A program made the position numbers and the translations under genes. This document shows positions 34,239 through 44,134 of a stretch of DNA of 64,000 bases, piece after piece (positions within the stretch are counted from its first letter, which is position 1; every line of letters starts with the position of its first letter). The stretch comes from Earliella scabrosa (lineage: Eukaryota > Basidiomycota > Agaricomycetes > Polyporales > Polyporaceae), in NCBI GenBank assembly GCA_022605405.1, contig JABYQQ010000021.1:682001-746000 (forward strand). Direction: 5' to 3'. Under the pieces are notes generated by a model. That model was not told where the DNA came from. It worked only from the letters and a program-made list of their open reading frames with translations, and searched no databases.

Positions 34239-35211
34239 CAGCGCGTCGAATTCTGATCAAACTGTAATATAAGTCTGAAGAATCTTTGCATTTGCTCCGC
34301 TGAAAATGATAAAGACAATTCGCAGTTGTTATACAATTAGATGCTCACGTAAGCTTGATAGCATTGTAAATCTGTCACAAAGTTAGATCAGCACTCTTTG
34401 TGACATCTCCACCCCATTCTTTGTGAGGAAAATTGTAAAGAAATTATGCGACAATGATATAACAAGGCAGATAATTGTATCCCTGCCAAAGAACGATGAA
34501 ACAGTACAGAATGTACTTACCATTCTCGTCACGGAGAATGGAGTGCATGTTGTGCAAAGAGTGTTGATCTAATTCACAAACTTCGATACAATACTATCAT
34601 GCTTAGCTGGGCATCTTATCGACAAACAAATCCAGAGTAAGTGTACCATTTTCTCCGCCACAAATGGAGTACATTTTCGGACTTAAACTACAGTTCAATC
34701 AGGATTCTTCTGGCGGATAATCCTTTCATGCCCGCTGTGCGGCCCAGACGAGCGCAATCACGGCTCCGGCTAGCTCCCGTCCTCCCCCCGGGCGGCTCAT
34801 CTTGACGCTCATCCCAAGACCCAGTTGGACTCGAAGTGCACGTCTGGCATCAAACATCCGCTTCATTGACTACTGTAACTACGTGACTTGGTATGCATTC
34901 ATGCAAGAACAGCTGGAATAAGAGGACTTGAACAACTATCCGGCAACTTTCCATGAAAATCTGTATCTCCTTCTGTAGGAGGATCGTACTTGTGTTCGCG
35001 CCATGTCGGGGACTCGAGCCTAGCGACCACTACTTCCACCTGCACTTGCTATGCGAGTAGCAGGTCAAGTACGAGAGATCACCACGGCAAGCGACGCGGT
35101 TGCGCACTCCTCAGGCCGGTTAACCCCATCATGTGTCAAGCTGGTGAGTATTCCAATATACAGAGCAATACAATACACACAAGAAATGCCGCCGTTCCTT
35201 CTAGACGGACC
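34239..35211. other. AT-rich non-coding relic
   Basis: 34250-34720 is strikingly AT-rich compared with the rest of the window and has no ORF of note. It contains a 9 bp perfect hairpin (GTCACAAAG ... CTTTGTGAC, about 34374-34404). It also has two diverged copies of a segment around ACCATT...GGAGT(G/A)CAT about 125 bp apart. It resembles an eroded transposon or other inserted sequence. 34740-35211 returns to normal composition and leads to the NF-YB 3' end. Confidence 0.45.
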
Positions 35212-35856
35212 TCACTCGTCCGCACTTGCTTCTATATTTCGTGCGTTCCCCGGCTGAGCCTGGTGCTGGTGCTGTGAGGTGCGCTCCAGTCAGTGACCGT
35301 TCTATCCTCTCCGACCTCCCTCCTCCCCTCTCCCTCTCCATATGCATGCACCCCAAACACCAGAGTACTCACATGCCTGAGCTTCGAGAGATGGATTTTG
35401 AGCGTCTCCGCGTAGTTCTCAAAGCCGAGCGTGACCATGGCGTAGAGGATGTCCTCGCCCCCGATCGTCTTCCGCTTCTCCATCTGGCACTTCTCCGCCG
35501 CCTCGGACGTGATGAACGAGATGAACTCGGACACGCACTCCTGCACGCACTCCTTCGCCTCCTTTGAGATCTTCGCCGTCCCCGGCACCGCCGCCTTCAT
35601 GATTCGCGACACGTTCGCGATCTTGCAAAGTTGCACGCGAGGCAGCATCCATTTGAGCGCGGCGCGGTCTTCGAGATGATGGAACGGAGAGAGCACGCAC
35701 TGGAAGAAAGCGGTCCTGCTCGCGGTATTCGCCCACTTCTTGCTCTGTGATGGGCGCAGGTTCTGGTGCCTCTGGCGCGGGCTGCGGGGTCGAGCCGTCG
35801 TCCTGCGCGGGGGCGATAGTCTGAGGAGCGATTGTTGGTGGTACAAAGTCGGACAT
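35212..35856 (-). CDS. HAP3: CCAAT-binding factor subunit B (NF-YB/Hap3)
   Basis: Model: complement(35212-35271, 35373-35621, 35701-35856), 154 residues. The short acidic/Pro-rich N-terminus ends in YREQDRFLP, and splicing over 35622-35700 joins it to [19 protein letters not shown], rebuilding the canonical start of the NF-YB histone fold. The fold continues through [20 protein letters not shown] and [20 protein letters not shown], all hallmark residues. The last exon adds a short Gln/His tail. NF-YB dimerises with NF-YC through the histone fold and, with NF-YA, binds CCAAT boxes in promoters; nuclear. The family is 140-200 residues in fungi, so the length fits. The acceptor at 35622 is AAG rather than CAG or TAG. 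Confidence 0.94.
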
Positions 35857-36275
35857 GGTCGCGGCTTTGAGATAAGTCAAGTAGGTTGCGCGCACAGAAA
35901 ACAGAACGGAAGAAGGTGAGTCCGCTGTCGTCGTCGTCTTCGCTGAGAAGCCCTGCCAGTTCTCAGCAACAGAGAGAACGCGAGAACGCGCTTGAATACG
36001 CTCACGTGATATGACGTCTCGTGCGTCTTCCGACACGCGCAACGGCGCGACGCGACAAAGAGTGTTGAGTCAGTTGTGCGATTAGCAGCTATCACCGCAG
36101 TTCTTCTACGTAAACGCAGACAACTGACTCGACCTCCGCTACCGAGAGAAGCAACGAACCGTGAAGAGTCTGTCCAGCAGGCTGAGATACATAAGGCGGC
36201 CATTACAGCGAGCACCGAGCCCCAAGCTGCCCCGCTCATCAGTTCTCTCTACTCGAAGACAGTCCGCCAGTCGCA
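35857..36275. promoter_or_regulatory. Divergent promoter region, NF-YB and cupin 1
   Basis: 419 bp between divergent ATGs (35856 minus, 36276 plus). Contains CATAAGG near 36190 as a weak TATA-like element for the cupin. Dual use is inferred from spacing. Confidence 0.45.
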
Positions 36276-36869
36276 ATGACCACCGAATCACCATTGTCGA
36301 CGCCGAGACAACCCAACACACCCAACCCTAGCACGCCCGGTCCCTCGGACAACACAGACTTCCTCATCCGCACCGCAGACCTCCCTCCCTCCGCGTGGGC
36401 ACACGTCGTGCACCCATTCGCGCCAGCTTCCCAGTGGTACCGGTCCAAGCTCGGCGACGCCACCGGGTTCACCAAGACCGGCGTGCACCTCTACCGCCTG
36501 CCCGCGGGCACGCAGTGCTCGCCTCTGCATTGGCACGAAAACGATGACGAGTGGATGTACATCCTAGACGCGGGCGAGGCCGCCGCGGTGCTCGTCTGGG
36601 AGCCATCGCCCGACAAGGGAAAGGAGGGCGTCTTGAGGGAGGTGGGGGTCAAGAATGGGGACTTTTTGGGATTCAGGAAGGGTGTTGAGCGGGCGCATAC
36701 GCTGAAGGCGGGTACGACGGAGATGAAGTACCTCGTTGGGGGGAGCCGGAGCGAGCATGACGTTTGCCACTACCCGATGGAGGGGAAGAAGCTGGTGGTT
36801 GACTGGCCGCGGGGTCAGTCGGCGAGCTGGACGTTGGAGGACGAGGAAACCGGGACACCGCGGGAGTAG
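36276..36869 (+). CDS. Small single-domain cupin protein, paralogue 1
   Basis: Intronless, 197 residues. The RmlC-like cupin barrel is recognised from LHWHENDDEWMYILDAGE (motif 1, His at about 86 and 88, Glu following) and the second motif around FLGFRKGVERAHTLKAG. His, His, Glu and the later His (ERAH) are the expected metal ligands. It ends VDWPRGQSASWTLEDEE. The enzyme activity is unknown; such small cupins may be isomerases, dioxygenases or binding proteins. No signal peptide is seen. It is the first of three direct-repeat paralogues (36276, 37465, 39129), most similar to the second, which shares the TADLPPSA start and the GGSRS(E/D)HDVC segment. Lack of introns is unusual in this window. 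Confidence 0.8.
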   Translation: MTTESPLSTPRQPNTPNPSTPGPSDNTDFLIRTADLPPSAWAHVVHPFAPASQWYRSKLGDATGFTKTGVHLYRLPAGTQCSPLHWHENDDEWMYILDAGEAAAVLVWEPSPDKGKEGVLREVGVKNGDFLGFRKGVERAHTLKAGTTEMKYLVGGSRSEHDVCHYPMEGKKLVVDWPRGQSASWTLEDEETGTPRE

Positions 36870-37464
36870 ATCGGTGGTGAAGTAGAGGTTATAGTGGCCA
36901 TATGACAGGAATCCCGCATAGATCACAGTGTCAAGACCGACGCTGCGTGCTAGTGTATGTCGATATGCATGCTGCGTGTATACAGACGGAATGCCGAGGG
37001 GGTTGCGTATGACTAACTCCTGCCGCAAAGTCGAGATCATGAGACTTCTCGTCAGTTTGGTTTCGTATCACAAACAGAGGTAGCCTACCTAGTACTAGGA
37101 TGCCAACTGGATGCGGTCTCAGCCTCGATTGTCAAGGGGCCAGCCTTCGTCCCAATTCATTGTGAACTTCAGTGCGAGGCTAGGAAGAGCAATGCATTCA
37201 AAGGAGCGCGCACGCACGCGCACGACGTCTCTCGAGTAGTCGGGCCGATGCCGAGGTAGCCAGCAAGACAATCTGGGTGATAGTAGGCACTCGTAAGAAT
37301 GGCGTAAAGCGTGACGACCACCAAGCTCACCTTAGTAAAATCCAGCCGGGCCCAAGGAAAGTATAGGAGCCCAGCACGTAACACCGACTCCGAGTCGGAC
37401 GCCAGAGGTCTGTCTGCTCATATATCGACTTTGCGGTATCCCAAGCTCCCAAACCTCACCCACC
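36870..37464. other. Intergenic between cupins 1 and 2
   Basis: 595 bp with no supported gene. TATATC near 37419-37424 is a possible TATA for cupin 2. Confidence 0.4.
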
Positions 37465-38028
37465 ATGTCCACCACGTCCAGCACTCCCGCGCCCAACTCA
37501 CCCAGCAGCGCAGAGTACCTCATCCACACCGCAGACCTTCCTCCCTCCGCATTCGCACAAAAAAGTCACCCACTTCTGCCGACGTGCGAGCGCTACGAGT
37601 ATCCCATTGGGGATGCCACCGGGTTCACTAAGACCGGCGTGCGCCTCTACCGCCTCCCCCCGGGCGCGCAGTGCACGCCGCTGCACTGGCACAGCGGCGA
37701 GGACGAGTGGATGTACGTCCTCGACGCGGGGGAGGGCGGGGCGGTGCTCATCTGGGAGCCGTCGTCCAAAAACGACAAAGAGGGAGTCCTAAAGGAGGTG
37801 ACAGTCAAGAATGGGGACTTTTTGGGCTTCAAGGCGGGCGTCGAGCGGGCGCATACGCTCCGGGCGGGCACGACGGAGATGGTGTACCTCGTTGGGGGGA
37901 GCCGGAGCGACCATGATGTTTGTCGGTATCCGTTGGAGGGGAAGAAGTTGACGATTGATTGGCCGCGGGGTCGTCAAGAGCCGAGCTGGACGTTGGAGGA
38001 TGTGGAGATAGGAGGATCGCGGGAGTAG
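37465..38028 (+). CDS. Small single-domain cupin protein, paralogue 2
   Basis: Intronless, 187 residues, closest in sequence to paralogue 1 over the whole length. It keeps the metal-binding pattern (LHWHSGEDEWMYVLDAGEGG, then FLGFKAGVERAHTLRAG) and the C-terminal YPLEGKKLTIDWPRG. The N-terminal 20 residues are Ser/Thr/Pro-rich and variable. The high similarity to the neighbour suggests recent tandem duplication. Function unknown as above; likely the same substrate class. Confidence 0.8.
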   Translation: MSTTSSTPAPNSPSSAEYLIHTADLPPSAFAQKSHPLLPTCERYEYPIGDATGFTKTGVRLYRLPPGAQCTPLHWHSGEDEWMYVLDAGEGGAVLIWEPSSKNDKEGVLKEVTVKNGDFLGFKAGVERAHTLRAGTTEMVYLVGGSRSDHDVCRYPLEGKKLTIDWPRGRQEPSWTLEDVEIGGSRE

Positions 38029-39128
38029 ACTGGTGGCGACTAGAGTAGCAGTTGCAGGCTGTGAGGATTATCGTGGAACTCCTTTCAATGTACCCCGAAC
38101 AAGTACGTGTCTGTCGAGAGCTATCGTGGTGCGGGAACGTTCAACGCTGATGAGTGTGCGCCGTATGACAGCTGGGAGTTGAGATGATGAGGTCGGTCTC
38201 GTACATGTACGAGGTTTCAACAGACTACTTACTCCGTGACCGTGCTGTTGGGGCAGGCAACGGTATTCAGCTATGGCCAGAGAGTGAGCGAGGCATACCA
38301 TGCCTGATGTAGGCAAATACAGTCTCATACACCGTCTGGAGGTGTAACTTTACTGTATTGAACTTGCTATTGGACGTGAACGCGTGAACGTAACAAGCAA
38401 GTTGAACCAACGAGCGCTCAAGCCTCCACAGAAAGGAACATGCCGGAGGCCACGTGGCGCGCACCCCGATAAGTCCGACGCCGGCAAGGTGTGGGCGAAC
38501 GTCCTCCACATCGTGCACGGCTTTGCGCCGGAGCGCGCACGAACCCCGAGTGCGACGCGGGGAACGCGGGATGGCTGCACCTGTTGGTCGAGGCACTCCA
38601 GATCCAGCCATGGTCGGAGCCGATGATGCTCACCGCGAGGGACTCCCGTGGATCCAGGCAGACGCGAACAGTTTTGGCGGGAATAACAGGTGTCTGTTGT
38701 GGAAGGCGTTCGCGAGCAGGGGTCTTCTGCGGAATTCGAAGACGATGATACAGTCACAAGTTCTGACTGCTGAGCCGTGAGTTCTGTATCTGTTACTTAG
38801 CTTTTTTTCACAGCTCCGAGTCCGTAGGGGATCCCGATCGAATGTCGCCATTGTCCAGAGAAGTAGTCCCGGAGGTCAAGGTCAGGACAATCCTCCTTTC
38901 CAGACATTCAGACCTAAACCATATCGGGTACGTCGGCTCCCCGCACAGTATCAGCATGATACCCACGGGGGCAGCTGATTCGTGCCACAAGACTTCCACA
39001 GCAAAGCTTATAAATACCTCAAGTACTCCCCAGTCCACCATTAAACGTTAAAGGGCCTCGCCGTCCATACGCCCGCATTGCCTCTCACCCACGACTTATC
39101 AACGCCTACACTTCGCGTAGCCGCGAAC
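38029..39128. other. Intergenic between cupins 2 and 3 with a GC-rich island
   Basis: 38420-38750 is a GC-rich island in which three frames carry 70-130 codon ORFs on both strands. A plus frame reads NAGWLHLLVEALQIQPWSEP and looks protein-like, but no start, splice model or domain could be supported. It may be a gene fragment. TATAAATA near 39009 is a good TATA for cupin 3, about 120 bp upstream of its ATG. Confidence 0.4.
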
Positions 39129-39698
39129 ATGACATCCTCCTCTGCACACAAGGAGACACGTCCTGGGCCTCGCTACTCAGTTCGCACGGCGGATCTTCCC
39201 CTTTCCGCTCTCGAGTACCGGACACACCCCGTTGTGAGCGCGAACCACCGGTACCAGGTCTCGCTCGGGGACAGCACAGGCTTGAGCAAGACAGCGGTGC
39301 ACTACTGCCGCCTCCCCGCCGGCGCGACGAGCACGACGCTGCACTGGCACAGCCATGATGACGAGTGGATGTACATCCTCGACGCAGGCGAGGGCGCTGT
39401 GATGCTCATATGGGAGGGAGGGGAAGGGGAGATCGTCCCGAGGGAGGAGGCGATCAAGACCGGCGACTTCTTCGGGTTCAAAGCCGGAGTCGAGCGCGCG
39501 CATGCGTTCCGGGCGGGAACGACGGAGATGGTGTACATTCTGGGGGGCAGTAGGGAGCCGTTGGACGTTACGCACTACCCGGAGGAAGGGAAGAGGATGG
39601 TTATCGACAACGCGGTGGGCGGTATTAGCTGGACTGTGGATGACAAGGACGTGAAGGCTTCAAAGAGAATCGCACCGCGTCCGGTTGACCAGCAGTAG
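39129..39698 (+). CDS. Small single-domain cupin protein, paralogue 3
   Basis: Intronless, 189 residues from the ATG at 39129; the frame extends upstream to a TTG at 39078 but that start is not needed. Cupin motif 1 is LHWHSHDDEWMYILDAGEGA, motif 2 FFGFKAGVERAHAFRAG, both keeping the metal ligands. It is more divergent than paralogues 1 and 2: the C-terminus is YPEEGKRMVIDNAVGG, with a different tail (RIAPRPVDQQ). It is probably the product of an earlier duplication. A TATA element lies about 120 bp upstream. Confidence 0.8.
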   Translation: MTSSSAHKETRPGPRYSVRTADLPLSALEYRTHPVVSANHRYQVSLGDSTGLSKTAVHYCRLPAGATSTTLHWHSHDDEWMYILDAGEGAVMLIWEGGEGEIVPREEAIKTGDFFGFKAGVERAHAFRAGTTEMVYILGGSREPLDVTHYPEEGKRMVIDNAVGGISWTVDDKDVKASKRIAPRPVDQQ

Positions 39699-40347
39699 GC
39701 TATCCTCCAGGGTACAGTCTTCACGATTATGGCATTGAATTGTCTATAGGGCCTTGGTGCTAGCCTTGTTAAACGTTCTACGTAACAAGTTACTGGTCCC
39801 GATTGTACTGGTGCGGGGTTTTGTGGTTATGCCAGAAGTTTCAAACTCACTGCCATGAGATAAGCCTTGTATACACTACGACTCGAAGCTTAAGGGGAGG
39901 GTCGAACTTGAACTCGACACTGATATAGCGTGAAAACAAATGACGTCAATGATGGCCGAATATGGTAAAGGTAACGCCCGTAGGTTCATCGCAACTTGCC
40001 CTTGAAGTTCGGAGTCACTTCAAGTTGCAACCACCCACAGGTATGTGCAGGCACACTGGTGCATCTCTGCTATGATTGTTTGACTCTCACTGGCAAATGC
40101 TAGGCTCACTATCTCGTCTTCACTACAGTGGCAGTAGTACACCGACTCCGGTCCAAGACACTCCGCGTCCCGAATCTCCCGTGGCGCCACGTCGATAAGT
40201 ATCACTGAGCTCGATATCGCTCTTTGAACTGACGCTTCAGCACACCGTATTGACACAGACCATAGCCCATGATGGCCAGAGATTATATTATGCTTGAACG
40301 CTGGTGACCATGCTGTGGTGCGTCGGACGTCCTGTCATTAGCGCGCG

Positions 40348-40416
40348 GATACAAGCAGGCCAAGGAGCAGACGGATATCACCACCATCGCGATGCAGCCC
40401 GGCCATCTGCAGACCG
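40348..40416 (+). pseudogene. Isolated exon-4 relic of the SDR family
   Basis: Plus-strand translation YKQAKEQTDITTIAMQPGHL matches exon 4 of the five intact SDRs (TYKQAK.RPDIT.I.M.PGWL.T) over its full length. Other SDR exons are not recognisable on either side and the flanking splice sites are gone. It marks a sixth, decayed copy. Confidence 0.75.
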
Positions 40417-41404
40417 ATAAGTGTTCTTGTCGGCGCCGGCCTCAACTGATGATTCTTTAGACTTAGTCGGATCGCTCCCTATCCAGTATCGGTTGGGGTC
40501 ACCGGGATTCTCAACGTCGCGACTAGGAAAATTCAGGGAAATTCTTCGACTACAAGAGATCGTTCCGCGATAGGATGTTCGTTGCCGGAAGCAGAATGCT
40601 ATACTCATTGTGATCATTCCTGGTGAACTCAGACATGCTCGAGCGAGCGGCGTTCGGGCAGAACGCGTTCAGCAGCGTTAGGCGTGAAATGCTAGCTGCT
40701 GCAGTCGCAAATAAGGTCCGTAGATGTCCGGCGATGCGCTCGCTGTGACAGGGGTACTGCTCGGGAAGGAGGAGCCGAGATGACACTGACGAGGACGCTT
40801 GAAGTGAGACACGTCACCATGTGGCTTAGAGGCAATCATAACAGTTCGTGAGTTGCTCTATGCCACCATCCGGAGCTTGTTGGTTGTGTTACGGCTTAGC
40901 TGACTGCGATGCCTTTTGGTTCAGGTCATTGCAATGGCATATAGGCGTCGCACTTATCACCTTGCATGTAAGCCGTGCAAACAGAGCATCCCATCGACGA
41001 TCGTCGTGTGTATTTTTGTCATGGGAGTGGCGTGTCGTCGCAGTCCTGACCAGGTCCTGACTAAAGCTTGCGCGCCTCCGCCACACCCCTCCATTCCGGG
41101 TCCCTGTCGGAGTTCACAGGCAGCGGCTTCTTCGACCTCTCTCACCAACGATGCAACCATACGTAGCCCTCATACAATTTGCATCATCCGTGCCTTCATG
41201 CTGGACGCCAAAACGGCTGCCTGGCGCTGAGCTGACTCCTGTACCTGCCGTCCAGCGAGGCGCACGGACGGTGAGTGGCTTGGGAAGGGGTGGGAGGCAT
41301 TGCAAGGGGTACAACGGCTGCGCTGGGATCGGGACATGTCGAGGTTCTCGTGGTAAGCCCCCTCTCTCAGCCAATGCACTGGACTCCCACGCAGCGAGTC
41401 TAAG

Positions 41405-41412
41405 TATAAAAG
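41405..41412 (+). promoter_or_regulatory. TATA box of SDR1
   Basis: TATAAAAG, 93 bp upstream of the SDR1 ATG. The other four SDR genes have a TATA-like element at a comparable distance. Confidence 0.6.
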
Positions 41413-41497
41413 CTCACAACGCTTGTTCCGGGTGGGCCAGACTCACGGCACTCGACAATCGAAGCTGAACTACTCGAACCTCCACGACTCACGCACC

Positions 41498-42508
41498 ATG
41501 TCTTCGAGCGACGAGTATATCTGGTTCATCACAGGGTAAGTGTAGTAGCCCATCGACAGCGCAGCGATGAGCCGTACTGACTGCTTTTCCTCGGCAACTC
41601 AGGGCGAGCCGAGGAATCGGCTTGGAAATGACGGGCCAGCTGCTCAAGTCGCCGACCAACGCGGTTGTGGCGGCATGCCGGACACCGTCGAAAGCCGCGG
41701 AACTACAGGAGCTCGCGAAGGGTGCGGAGGGCAAGCTGTACATTATGAGCATCGACATCGACGACCCCGAGTCGATACGCGCGTGCGCGGACGACGTCGC
41801 GAAGCTGCTTGGAGACAGGGGTGTCGACTACATCGTCAACAACGCCGCGGTGGTACGTCACATCCAGCACGTCTTAAAATGCGAGCCGTTGACCGACAAC
41901 CATGGCTTCCACGATGCAGAACCTAAACCAAGAAGACTACGCATTCACGATGGACGTCGAGGTGTTGCAGAAGGTGTTCCACACGAACGTCGCAGGGGCT
42001 GCGTACGTCGCGCACGCATTCCTCCCCCTGCTCGAGAAGAGCCGGAAGAAGACGATCGTCAACATTTCGAGCACGCTCGGGAGCATGGGGGCCGACTATG
42101 GCGCGTACCACAGCTCGTACTCGATCTCCAAGGCGGCCCTCAACATGCTTGTGCGTCTTCCCGCCTTTCTCCTCTGCTCCTGCCCTCGCTAGTGTTTCGG
42201 GTCGCAACGCTGACACGCTATGCCTACCGATAACATCGCAGACGTACAAGCAGGCGAAAGAGCGTCCTGACATCACCGCCATTTGCATGTGCCCCGGGTG
42301 GTTGCAGACAGGTGCGTTCATACCTCTTGCCGTCGACTTGGGCGCACTTCAGAACTGACTCAATGACGCGCTCGCAGACATGGGCGGGCCGAACGGGCTT
42401 TACCATGTCTCGGTCGGAGTTGGTGGTGTACTGAAGACTGTCCAGTCGCTCCAGCCCGAGAACTCGGGCCAGTTCTTCAACTTCAAGGGAGAGCAGGTGC
42501 CGTGGTGA
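41498..42508 (+). CDS. Short-chain dehydrogenase/reductase, paralogue 1
   Basis: Model: join(41498-41535, 41603-41852, 41920-42150, 42242-42311, 42378-42508), 239 residues. The Rossmann start is IWFITGASRGIGLEM with the TGxxxGIG nucleotide site split by the first intron. It continues with VDYIVNNA, then NISSTLGSMGADYGAYHSSY followed by SISK, giving the classical SDR catalytic Ser-Tyr-x3-Lys, and MCPGWLQT. It ends QFFNFKGEQVPW. NAD(P)-dependent oxidoreductase of unknown substrate, resembling the small C-factor-like SDRs; cytosolic, no targeting signal. The exon phases are identical to those of the four minus-strand paralogues. It is the only one on the plus strand and has a TATA box 93 bp upstream. 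Confidence 0.88.
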
Positions 42509-42614
42509 ACGCACACCTGCCGACGGTAGTGGGGGATGGAGATGAGAGAACCTTGTGATCGTGTTATACAGTACGACATTGTGGAGCTCCTGCCAACTCC
42601 CAGGGTTCGAGCGC

Positions 42615-43270
42615 TTAGGGAGTTGAGGCTTGGACGTGTGCATATGTCCATGTCAGGCCCGGATGCGTAGTAGGGTTGGAGATCTCGATCCGGAGGTCCG
42701 CGCGCGGTCGTCTTGGTGGACAGACGGTGCTAGTCCTTTTGCCCAGCGGTGTAAAGCGGAAGCCGAGCGAGGCGTATGGAGGGGGGTCTAGCAATGGAGA
42801 GGGGGCACCAGATGGCGAAGCGACGATGGATTCGAACGGTGGGAGAGTCTGCGGGCGGATGTGAATGACGTCGGAATACGATGGTGACGGAACTCGTGGG
42901 AGTGCGTTCAAGTGCTCTTCGGGGCGGTTTCCGCGGGGCATGGTTGTGAGTGGGGAAAACCTGAAGCAGCTTCCGTTCCGACGTCCGACTGTCCACAGCG
43001 TCCCGAATCGTGATGAGCATACAGTCAAGTGGGATGGAGTTCGCGAGCGGGCTGACCATGGTTTATATTGTTCCCAGAGACTATGCGGCCTCTTCGACGG
43101 TAATGCCGGATTATTGCGGAGGAAACGGCGAGTATGACAAGTGTTATGCAGGTGAATACGAAGTACTGCTTCGTTGCGGACAGTGATCTACGCTCGACGG
43201 TTGCGGCGGTTACAATTGGGGGCATGGTCAACGCAGCGCAGGATCTGACGAAGTCGGGTATCAATGTCAA
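42615..43270 (-). pseudogene. Frameshifted copy of the neighbouring single-pass membrane protein
   Basis: Three minus-strand frames in succession match the intact gene at 44135-45028. First the membrane segment and IRHYRR; then MLITIRDAVDSRTSERKLL (compare LMTRVAHHTEPRTVERALS); then EEHLNALPRVPSPSYSDVIH and YASLGFR (intact: EEHLKALPPLPSPSYSDVIH, YASLGFR). At least two frameshifts are needed to follow the homology, and the extracellular part is not preserved. Confidence 0.72.
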
Positions 43271-44134
43271 TGGTGGTGTCAGAAGAGAATGAGCTCTTGT
43301 TTATAAGTATCAGAACCAGCTGGCTCAGTATCGGCCGCTGAGTGCGTACATGATCATGACTCTTGGTGGCTGCATATCGGCTCGATATCTTGGTGGAGCA
43401 AGCCTTCTCCCTGTAGCTGGAAGATTGACGAGAAAAGATATCGAGAAGCGCTGCGGCTGGAAATCGAGAGCCACGCAAACCATAGTGACTGACGCCTTTC
43501 GTGACCATGTCGGTATTGCTACATTTGGCCCATTGTGGATTGCAGGTAGGCGGGTGTCGCCAGGCACGATAGATGCCGTGACCTGTGAGCTGTCGTGGTA
43601 TAGTTGGCGCTACAGATATAACCGGATGACGGCGAAGGAAGGATAGAACCACAGCGATCCTGGGATTCCAAGCACAGGCGTAGTCGGCTTTTGGCGCTTG
43701 AACGACCGGCTTCCCAACGCTCGGCGAGGGCAAGATTCGGGTCAGTACATCTGCCAACAGTGCACAATGATATGACTGAACGATGAGAATTCTCTCGTAT
43801 CTCTAGAAGACAGAAGGCAGAGCGCAGTAAGAGAGGATATCCTACAGCATGACAATGTGTATTTTCCATCCGGATGCAAGTACGTATGCTATGGGTGCTG
43901 CTATGCTGGTGGTACAATTGGTCCCGATTCCAAGCAAGACGAGGGAGGTGAAGGAGTGTGGGGATGAAAGTGACGAACGGTCCGGGGCCGCACTGCGGTA
44001 GAGTATTAGGGCGGCAAAGTATAAGTGTATGCGGATGAAGGCAGCGCGTCCGATCTACCCGAGCGCTGAAAGTAGACGACATGGAACCAGCACAACCGAG
44101 AGGACGCGCACGAACAAGAGTTCTTTTCAGACTA
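43271..44134. other. Intergenic between membrane-protein pseudogene and intact copy
   Basis: 864 bp. ORFs of 80-210 codons occur on the minus strand but have no recognisable domain; some may be decayed upstream sequence of the pseudogene copy. Confidence 0.4.

Larger units (their letters stand above)
39699..41497. other. Intergenic with an SDR relic
   Basis: 1.8 kb without an intact gene. It contains the SDR exon-4 relic at 40348-40416 and the promoter of the first SDR gene. Other ORFs here are short and unsupported. Confidence 0.45.

Noticed and set aside
39078..39128. Upstream TTG start of cupin 3
   Set aside because: Nuclear fungal genes rarely start at TTG; the ATG at 39129 gives the same length as the paralogues.
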